From Shimia haliotis (GTDB lineage Bacteria; Pseudomonadota; Alphaproteobacteria; Rhodobacterales; Rhodobacteraceae): 64,000 nucleotides of DNA. Below, piece by piece: positions 58,096 to 64,000 of this stretch. The stretch covers positions 310,001 through 374,000 of the forward strand of contig NZ_FOSZ01000001.1 of NCBI RefSeq assembly GCF_900114415.1, read 5' to 3'. Every line of letters begins with the position of its first letter. The stretch's first letter is position 1. The notes beneath the pieces are model-generated. The model worked only from the letters and a program-made list of their open reading frames with translations. It ran no database searches and had not been told where the DNA came from. The position numbers were made by a program, and so were the translations under genes.

Positions 58096-59355
58096 ATGCC
58101 TGAGTATCTGCCGCTCGACATTCCAGACGATCCCAAGCTGACGCAGAACATCACTTGGTTTGCGCGCGCTTTGCGCAAAGCAGGCTTACCGATTGGACCG
58201 GGACGGGTGATTGATGCGATCCGCGCGGTGGAGGCGGCAGGGTTCACGTCAAAGCGGGATTTTTACTGGACGCTTCACGCCTGTTTTGTGTCTCGGCCCG
58301 AGCACCGCACCGTGTTTTCACAGGTCTTTCGGCTTTACTGGCGCGATCCACGGTATCTGGAGCACATGATGGCGATGATGTTGCCGGCGGTGCGCGGCGT
58401 GCAGGAAGAACGCGCGGGCCAAGCCGGAGAAAAGCGCGCCGCGGAGGCCTTGCTGGACGGGGCCAACCGCGATGTGCCGGAGGCGGAGCAGGAAAGCGAG
58501 GAGGGCACCGAAATCGAGGTGGATGCCTCGATGACGATCTCGACCGAGGAAAAGCTGCGTACGCTGGATTTCGAGCAGATGAGCACGGATGAAATTGCGC
58601 AGGCCAAGCGCATGCTGGCGCGCATGACATTGCCGGTGGAGCCGATCAGATCGCGGCGCACCAAGGCCGACGCACGGGGCGCGCGGGCGGATTGGCGGGC
58701 GACGATGCGCAACTCGATGCGCCAAGGCGGGGAGTTGCAGGTCTTGGCGAAGAAAAGCCCGCGCATCCGTTGGCCGAACCTTGTGGTGATCTGCGATATT
58801 TCAGGCTCCATGAGCCAATACAGCCGAATGGTTTTGCATTTTCTCCATGCTGTTGCGAACACCAAGGGCGCCGGTTGGGCCCGTGTGCATGGGTTTACCT
58901 TTGGCACGCGGCTGACAAACATCACGCGACATCTGGCCACCAAAGACGTGGACGCGGCGTTGGCGGCGGCCGGAGCTGAGGCGCAGGATTGGGAAGGGGG
59001 CACGCGGATCGGCGAGTGCCTGCATGATTTCAATCGTGACTGGTCGCGGCGGGTCATGGGACAGGGCGCGGTGGTTCTGTTGATTTCGGACGGTCTTGAC
59101 CGTGGCGAGCCCGAAGCGCTGGCAAAGGAAATGCAGCGGCTGCATTTGTCGAGCAAGCGGTTGATCTGGTTGAACCCGCTGCTGCGCTGGGAAGGCTTTG
59201 CCGCCAAGGCGCAGGGGATCAAGGCGATGCTGCCGCATGTGGACAGCTTCCGCGCAGGACATTCGATTGCCACCTTGGAAGAGTTGGCTGAGGCGATTTC
59301 GAGGCCGGATGATCTGGGAGAGAAGGCGCGGCTGATGGCTGGCATGGACGGGTGA
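58096..59355 (+). CDS. VWA domain protein (CoxE-like)
   Basis: A 419-aa protein with a C-terminal von Willebrand factor A domain. The MIDAS site reads CDISGSMS (Asp234, Ser236, Ser238), so a metal is probably bound. The N-terminal ~140 residues contain ITWFARALRKAGLPIGPGRV. Together with the MoxR ATPase it forms the usual chaperone pair; for CO dehydrogenase, CoxE acts with CoxD in building the active-site cluster. The gap before it (58036-58095) contains a GC-rich stretch. Confidence 0.9.
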   Translation: MPEYLPLDIPDDPKLTQNITWFARALRKAGLPIGPGRVIDAIRAVEAAGFTSKRDFYWTLHACFVSRPEHRTVFSQVFRLYWRDPRYLEHMMAMMLPAVRGVQEERAGQAGEKRAAEALLDGANRDVPEAEQESEEGTEIEVDASMTISTEEKLRTLDFEQMSTDEIAQAKRMLARMTLPVEPIRSRRTKADARGARADWRATMRNSMRQGGELQVLAKKSPRIRWPNLVVICDISGSMSQYSRMVLHFLHAVANTKGAGWARVHGFTFGTRLTNITRHLATKDVDAALAAAGAEAQDWEGGTRIGECLHDFNRDWSRRVMGQGAVVLLISDGLDRGEPEALAKEMQRLHLSSKRLIWLNPLLRWEGFAAKAQGIKAMLPHVDSFRAGHSIATLEELAEAISRPDDLGEKARLMAGMDG

Positions 59356-59417
59356 GAACGGCTTGAGCTTTGCGTACGTGCGGCCCATCTTGCGGGCAAG
59401 GGATTTGGAGAAGACAC

Positions 59418-60386
59418 ATGGCTGACAGTTTGCAAGGCGCGCCGGAACTGGCGCTGGAATGGCACCGTGCCGGACGCGGCGCGGCTTTGGCCACGGTTGT
59501 TCAGACATGGGGCAGCGCGCCGCGAAGGGTGGGCGCTCAGATGGTGGTGTCTGGTGACGGCCAGCTTGAAGGCTCGGTGTCGGGCGGCTGTGTCGAAGGC
59601 GCGGTGATGCTGGAGGCCATGGAGAGCCTTGAGACGGGCAAAGGCACGTTGTTGGAATTTGGTGTCAGCGACGGGGATGCGTTTGCCGTGGGGCTGGCCT
59701 GCGGTGGCACGATCAAGGTTTTGGTGGAGCCTGTTGGTGCCGTCCTCAGCGAAGAGGTTCTGATGGAATTGGTGGCGGCGCGGGCGGCTCGTAAGGCGGT
59801 GGCTTATATCTGTGACGCGGAAACCGGGGGCGGCACTTTGACGTCGGAGGGGTTTGAAGAGCGCTTTCGCATGGATCGCTCGGGTGTTGAGGAAGACGGG
59901 CGGTTTGTGGCCATTCACAACCCGCCTTTGCGGATGGTTGTGGTCGGCGCGGTGCACATTGCACAGGCTTTGGTGCCGATGGCACGCATTGCGGGGTTTG
60001 ATCCGATCATAGTGGACCCGCGCAGTGCGTTTGGGTCCGAGGCGCGATTTCCTGGCGAGACAATCGTGGATGAATGGCCGGATGAGGCAATGCAGCAGAT
60101 CGAGCCGGATGCGCGCACGGCGCTGGTGCTTTTGACCCATGATCCGAAGTTGGACGATCCCGCGTTGCATATCGCATTGAAATCGAAGGTTTTCTATATC
60201 GGTGCGCTGGGCAGCACGCGAACCCATGGCAAGCGAGTTGAGCGGTTGACGGAGGCGGGGTTTTCGGACGCTGAGATTGCGCGCATTCACGGGCCGGTTG
60301 GGTTGGACATCGGAGCGGCATCGCCAAGCGAGATCGCGGTGTCGATCTTGGGAGAGACGGTGCGCGTGCTGAGGAAAGGCGCATGA
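59418..60386 (+). CDS. XdhC/CoxF-type maturation protein
   Basis: A 322-aa protein of the XdhC/CoxI family, which inserts or sulfurates the molybdenum cofactor of xanthine-oxidase-type enzymes. The N-terminal XdhC domain is visible (TWGSAPRRVGAQMVV and GSVSGGCVEGAV), and the C-terminal Rossmann-like XdhC_C half (VVVGAVHIAQALVPMARIAG) has an altered glycine loop. The stop overlaps the next start (ATGA). Start ATG 59418. Confidence 0.92.
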   Translation: MADSLQGAPELALEWHRAGRGAALATVVQTWGSAPRRVGAQMVVSGDGQLEGSVSGGCVEGAVMLEAMESLETGKGTLLEFGVSDGDAFAVGLACGGTIKVLVEPVGAVLSEEVLMELVAARAARKAVAYICDAETGGGTLTSEGFEERFRMDRSGVEEDGRFVAIHNPPLRMVVVGAVHIAQALVPMARIAGFDPIIVDPRSAFGSEARFPGETIVDEWPDEAMQQIEPDARTALVLLTHDPKLDDPALHIALKSKVFYIGALGSTRTHGKRVERLTEAGFSDAEIARIHGPVGLDIGAASPSEIAVSILGETVRVLRKGA

Positions 60387-61396
60387 AGTTCGGGCCGGTT
60401 CCCGTTGCAGAGGCCGCAGGCGCGGTGCTGGCGCATTCGCTTGAAGCAGGGCAGAGACCGTATGACCTGCAGATGTCGTATCGCATCCCGAAGGGGACTT
60501 TGCTGAATGCCGATCACATTCAGGATCTGATCGAGGAAGGGCACGATCAAATAACCGTCGCACGGTTGGAGGCGGGCGATGTGGCCGAAGACGCAGCAGC
60601 GGCGCGATTGGCGGCGGCTATGTTGGAAGGCGTTGCGCGCCTTCGGGCGACGGGCGCGGGTGCCGGGCGGGTGAACCTTTATGCCGAGGGCTGTGGTTTG
60701 ATCCGCGTGGATGCGGAGATCATTCACAAGATCAACGCGGTGGACCCGATGATCACCATTGCCACAGTACCGGATTATCACCGCGTGGATGCGGGCGGGA
60801 TGATCGCGACGATCAAGATCATTTCGTATGCGGTGAGTGAAGAGGCTTTGGCGGCGGCTTGTTCTTTGGCTTCGGGCGGGGTCAGCTTGTTGGCACCGGT
60901 GTATGGATCGGCAACGCTGGTAGAAACCACCATTGGCAAGCCGATGCCCGACAAAGGCTGGCGGGCCATGGTGGGGCGCGTGGAGCGTATGGGCATGATC
61001 ATGACCGAACGCGCTCTGGTGGCGCATGAGGTCGCGCCGTTGGCGGAAGCGATTGCCGAAGCGCCGGGGGAAGTGGTCTTTGTGCTGACCGCCTCGGCCA
61101 CCTCGGACGTGATGGATGTGGCACCGGAAGCGCTGCGGGCCGCGGGGGGTGTTGTGGAACGGTTCGGGATGCCGGTAGATCCGGGGAACCTGCTGTTTCT
61201 GGGCAAGCTGGGAGAAAAGCCGGTGATTGGCCTGCCGGGCTGTGCGCGCTCGCCTGCGCTAAATGGCGCGGATTGGGTGCTGGAGCGGGTGATTTGCGGG
61301 CTGGAGGTCCGCCACGCGGATATAGCAGGCATGGGCGTAGGCGGGTTGCTGAAGGAAATTCCGATCCGGCCAAGGCCTCGGGAAAAAGGCGTTTGA
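60383..61396 (+). CDS. Molybdopterin-binding protein (MoeA/CinA-like domain)
   Basis: A 337-aa protein. A MoCF-biosynthesis (MogA/MoeA-like) domain is suggested by [20 protein letters not shown] and [17 protein letters not shown], ending in [20 protein letters not shown]. The N-terminal region ([20 protein letters not shown]) recalls MoeA-like folds. It overlaps the XdhC-type gene by 4 nt, so the two should be made together for cofactor maturation. A hairpin follows the stop. Confidence 0.88.
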   Translation: MKFGPVPVAEAAGAVLAHSLEAGQRPYDLQMSYRIPKGTLLNADHIQDLIEEGHDQITVARLEAGDVAEDAAAARLAAAMLEGVARLRATGAGAGRVNLYAEGCGLIRVDAEIIHKINAVDPMITIATVPDYHRVDAGGMIATIKIISYAVSEEALAAACSLASGGVSLLAPVYGSATLVETTIGKPMPDKGWRAMVGRVERMGMIMTERALVAHEVAPLAEAIAEAPGEVVFVLTASATSDVMDVAPEALRAAGGVVERFGMPVDPGNLLFLGKLGEKPVIGLPGCARSPALNGADWVLERVICGLEVRHADIAGMGVGGLLKEIPIRPRPREKGV

Positions 61397-61409
61397 TATC
61401 GTTGTAAGG

Positions 61410-61440
61410 GGGAGAGCGGCACGCTTGGCCTGCTCTCTCT
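61410..61440 (+). terminator. Weak hairpin after the molybdopterin-binding gene
   Basis: GGAGAGC (61411-61417) / GCTCTCT (61432-61438), including one G-T pair, with a 14-nt loop and no T-run. It lies 14 nt after the stop. Transcription may end or be reduced here, so coxS may have its own promoter in the rest of the gap (61441-61564), which shows no clear box. Confidence 0.3.
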
Positions 61441-61564
61441 GCACCCGCAGCTACGACCAATGTCTACACCCCTCAGGAGAAATGTCATAAAAACCTGCTT
61501 CCCCTGTGGCGGGTCGGCTGCTTTACTCTGAGCCAATGACAATAGCCAAAAACGGGAGGAGCCA

Positions 61565-62050
61565 ATGTCACAGGTCAAGTTGACCGTGAATGGCAAGGAG
61601 ATGTCTGGAGACGCCGAAGGACGCACCTTGCTGAGCACATTTCTCAGAGAAACTTTGGGCATGACCGGAACGCACGTAGGCTGTGACACCAGCCAGTGTG
61701 GTGCCTGTGTTGTGCATGTGGACGGGGTTGCTGTGAAATCCTGCACCATGCTGGCCATGGAAGCGGACGGAGCTGCGGTATCGACCATTGAAGGTCAAGC
61801 TGCGGATGACGGCACGCTGAACACATTGCAGCAGGCGTTTCAGGATCATCACGGGCTTCAGTGCGGGTTCTGCACGCCAGGTATGATCATGTCGGCTGCG
61901 GATCTGCTCAAGTCCAACCCCAAGCCAAGCGAAGCCGAAGTGCGCCATCACCTTGAGGGCAATATCTGTCGCTGCACGGGGTATCACAACATCGTCAAGG
62001 CGATCATGGCCGCAAGCGGTCAGGATGTGAGCAACATCGCAGCTGAATAA
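61565..62050 (+). CDS. coxS: Small [2Fe-2S] subunit of a molybdenum hydroxylase (CoxS type)
   Basis: A 161-aa iron-sulfur subunit that passes electrons from the molybdenum site. The plant-type cluster ligands are Cys40, Cys45, Cys48 and Cys60. The C-terminal cluster is held by Cys100, Cys103, Cys135 and Cys137 ([21 protein letters not shown]). GGAGGAG lies upstream of ATG 61565. It precedes the large subunit, in the S-then-L order of form II clusters. The enzyme class is clear; whether the substrate is CO is not. Confidence 0.95.
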   Translation: MSQVKLTVNGKEMSGDAEGRTLLSTFLRETLGMTGTHVGCDTSQCGACVVHVDGVAVKSCTMLAMEADGAAVSTIEGQAADDGTLNTLQQAFQDHHGLQCGFCTPGMIMSAADLLKSNPKPSEAEVRHHLEGNICRCTGYHNIVKAIMAASGQDVSNIAAE

Positions 62051-62112
62051 GACCTGTTCCCGCGCAGAGGAGGCGTGGGTGCGGATTTTATCGATCACGG
62101 CCAGCGGCGTGA

Positions 62113-62135
62113 GGCCAGTCAGAACGACTGAGGCC
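62113..62135 (+). other. Stem-loop between coxS and coxL
   Basis: GGC-CAGTC (62113-62120) pairs with GACTG-AG-GCC (62126-62135), with a 5-nt loop (AGAAC) and a 2-nt bulge. It lies in the 111-nt gap before coxL, upstream of the GGGAGGAAAG ribosome site. Such hairpins often protect the upstream message; there is no T-run. Confidence 0.35.
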
Positions 62136-62161
62136 CGCCTTGGCCTATAGGGAGGAAAGAC

Positions 62162-64000
62162 ATGCCCAAAGACAGCGGCATCGGCGCCAGCCCCAAGCGG
62201 CGCGAAGATATCCGGTTCCTGAGTGGGACCGGCAATTACACCGACGACATGAACATCAACGGTCAGGCTTATGTGCATTTCCTGCGCTCTGACGTGGCGC
62301 ATGGTCGGATCAAGTCGATCAATCTGGACGCGGCGAACGCCATGCCCGGTGTGGTCAAGATTTTCACCGGCGCGGATTTCGAAGGCGTGGGTGGCATCCC
62401 CTGTGGGTGGGAAGTGACCGACAAACATGGTCAGCCCATGCAGGAACCGGCACACCCCGTTCTGGCACAAGGCAAGGTGCGTTACGTAGGTGACCAAATC
62501 GCGGCTGTTGTGGCCGAGTCTGTAGAGCAAGCGCGGGATGCGGCGGAGGCCATTGAGGTCGACATTGAAGAACTGCCCGCTGTTGTGGACATGAAAGCCG
62601 CTCTGGAAGAGGGCGCAACCAAGGTTCACGACGATCTGACGTCTAACCTGTGTTACGACTGGGGCTTTGTTGAAGAGAACAAGCCAGCGGTTGAGGCGGC
62701 CTTTGCCGAAGCGGCGCACGTCACCACGCTGGAGCTGCGCAACAACCGTTTGATCGCCAACCCGATGGAGCCACGTGTGGCAATCGGTGATTTCGAGCGT
62801 GCCAGCGGTAACTCGACGCTGTTCACCACCAGCCAGAACCCGCACGTGATCCGTCTTTTGATGGGTGCGTTTGTTCTGGGCATCCCCGAGCACAAGCTGC
62901 GGGTTGTGGCCCCTGATGTGGGCGGTGGCTTTGGCACCAAGATTTTCCACTATGCCGAAGAAGCCTTCTGTACCTTCGCAGCCAAGGCGCTGAACCGTGC
63001 GGTCAAATGGACCTCCACACGCTCTGAGGCGTTTATCTCGGATGCACATGGACGGGACCACGTGACCACCATTCAGTTGGCGCTGGATGCGGACAACAAC
63101 TTTACTGCGGTGCGTACTGACACACACGCCAACATGGGTGCTTATCTGTCGACCTTTGCGCCGTCGGTTCCGACATGGCTGCATGGCACGCTGATGGCGG
63201 GCAACTATAAGACACCACTGATCTATGTGAACGTCAAAGCTGTGTTCACCAACACCGTGCCTGTGGACGCATACCGTGGCGCTGGGCGTCCGGAGGCGAC
63301 CTATCAGTTGGAACGTGTGATTGACAAAGCTGCGTTGGAGTTGGGTGTGGACCCGATTGCGCTGCGTCGTCAGAACTTTATCACCGAGTTCCCCTATGCC
63401 ACGCCTGTGGCGGTGGAATATGACACCGGCGATTATCACGGCACTATGGATGCGCTGGAGAAGATGGTCGATCTGTCCGGCTTTGAAGCGCGTCGCAAGG
63501 AGAGCGAGGCGCGGGGCAAACTGCGCGGCTTTGGTGTGAACTGCTATATCGAGGCTTGCGGCATCGCGCCGTCTAACCTTGTTGGGCAGCTTGGCGCACG
63601 TGCCGGTCTTTATGAGAGTGCCACCGTGCGCGTGAACGCCACCGGTGGTCTGGTTGTGATGACCGGTTCGCACAGCCACGGGCAAGGGCATGAGACGGCC
63701 TTCCCGCAGGTGATTGCCGAAATGATCGGGATCGATGAAAGCATGGTCGAGATCGAGCATGGCGACACCGACAAGGCTCCGATGGGCATGGGCACCTATG
63801 GCTCACGTTCGCTGGCTGTTGGTGGCTCTGCCATGGTGCGGGCAACCGAGAAGATCATCGCCAAGACCAAGAAGATCGCCGCCCACTTGCTTGAGGCCGC
63901 TGAGGCGGACATCGAGCTTAAGGATGGTGCGTTCTCGGTCGCGGGTACGGACAAGTCCGTGGCCTGGGGGGATGTGACGCTGGCTGCTTATGTGCCGCAC
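62162..64000 (+). CDS. coxL: Large subunit of a molybdenum hydroxylase, form II CoxL type, truncated by the window
   Basis: The frame is open from ATG 62162 (MPKDSGIGASPKRREDIRFL) to the end, giving 613 residues of an expected ~780-800. It is a xanthine-oxidase-family molybdopterin subunit: DVGGGFGTK is a cofactor motif, and TGSHSHGQGHET is in the molybdopterin region. The active-site loop reads AYRGAGR (370-376), the form II signature; authenticated form I CO dehydrogenases have AYxCSFR. CO oxidation by form II enzymes is disputed, so other aldehyde- or purine-like substrates are possible. The catalytic glutamate lies beyond the edge. No FAD subunit is seen upstream; it would be expected downstream. 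Confidence 0.93.
   Translation, partial: MPKDSGIGASPKRREDIRFLSGTGNYTDDMNINGQAYVHFLRSDVAHGRIKSINLDAANAMPGVVKIFTGADFEGVGGIPCGWEVTDKHGQPMQEPAHPVLAQGKVRYVGDQIAAVVAESVEQARDAAEAIEVDIEELPAVVDMKAALEEGATKVHDDLTSNLCYDWGFVEENKPAVEAAFAEAAHVTTLELRNNRLIANPMEPRVAIGDFERASGNSTLFTTSQNPHVIRLLMGAFVLGIPEHKLRVVAPDVGGGFGTKIFHYAEEAFCTFAAKALNRAVKWTSTRSEAFISDAHGRDHVTTIQLALDADNNFTAVRTDTHANMGAYLSTFAPSVPTWLHGTLMAGNYKTPLIYVNVKAVFTNTVPVDAYRGAGRPEATYQLERVIDKAALELGVDPIALRRQNFITEFPYATPVAVEYDTGDYHGTMDALEKMVDLSGFEARRKESEARGKLRGFGVNCYIEACGIAPSNLVGQLGARAGLYESATVRVNATGGLVVMTGSHSHGQGHETAFPQVIAEMIGIDESMVEIEHGDTDKAPMGMGTYGSRSLAVGGSAMVRATEKIIAKTKKIAAHLLEAAEADIELKDGAFSVAGTDKSVAWGDVTLAAYVPH

Noticed and set aside
58335-60563. Long minus-strand open frame opposite the VWA and XdhC-type genes
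   Set aside because: Both opposite genes have clear motifs (MIDAS, XdhC). The antisense product is low-complexity and has no ribosome site.
61568-63760. Long minus-strand open frame opposite coxS and coxL
   Set aside because: It is the shadow of two well-recognised molybdenum hydroxylase subunits.

Overview
The window is a chromosomal segment of an alphaproteobacterium, most probably a marine Rhodobacterales (Roseobacter-group) strain. This rests on protein sequences, on the layout of the complex I locus (14 nuo genes interspersed with small Rhodobacteraceae-type genes such as DUF5337 and DUF5333), and on the order dnaB-alr-ABC permease/ATPase-radA-cvpA-purF. The genus cannot be fixed from the sequence alone. 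Coding density is high and GC content is high. I saw no tRNA, rRNA, CRISPR array, insertion sequence or prophage gene.

Layout. (1) 1-365: the 3' end of a crotonase, closed by a terminator. (2) 737-19822: one long + strand nuo operon, nuoA to nuoN in canonical order. Nine extra genes sit inside it: a sulfotransferase, a 122-aa membrane protein, a membrane-anchored H3TH-domain protein, DUF5337, a 64-aa membrane protein, two small lipoproteins, DUF5333 and a carboxymuconolactone-decarboxylase-fold protein. A 12-bp-stem hairpin ends the operon. (3) 20027-23241: birA, coaX and rnj, facing a DEAD-box helicase across a shared terminator. (4) 24888-29329, minus strand: Hint-domain protein, prfC, an unknown protein and a glycosyltransferase. 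(5) 29490-34058, plus strand: a degenerate SDR, an AlkC-like DNA glycosylase, an SSS-family transporter and an orphan ABC ATPase. (6) A WYL regulator with tandem operator-like repeats stands divergent to tatABC and a DUF815 ATPase. (7) 37576-56935, minus strand: NlpD-like amidase activator, pcm, surE, an SDR, DUF2199, purF, TAXI protein, cvpA, radA, pqiA-like, an MlaE/MlaF pair, alr, dnaB, pyrE, pyrC and an unknown conserved protein. (8) 57127-64000, plus strand: a molybdenum hydroxylase locus (MoxR ATPase, VWA protein, XdhC-type protein, molybdopterin-binding protein, coxS, truncated coxL). The CoxL active-site motif is the form II type, so CO oxidation cannot be assumed.

How the genes work together. 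The nuo block builds the proton-pumping NADH:quinone oxidoreductase. Its embedded lipoproteins, membrane proteins and duplicated H3TH domain look like lineage-specific assembly or accessory factors. The last region encodes a xanthine-oxidase-family enzyme together with its maturation factors. The middle is housekeeping: biotinylation, CoA, RNA decay, translation release, Tat export, cell-wall hydrolase control, pyrimidine and purine synthesis, replication and repair.

Most notable non-coding signals. A 74-bp composite element (three phased 11-bp ACCGAC repeats plus a distal GTTAAC) occurs at two unlinked sites, in the same orientation and at nearly the same distance from the next start codon. 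An 18-bp tandem repeat lies just upstream of the WYL regulator. A perfect DnaA box lies between pyrE and dnaB. A long hairpin abuts the ribosome binding site of the MoxR gene.
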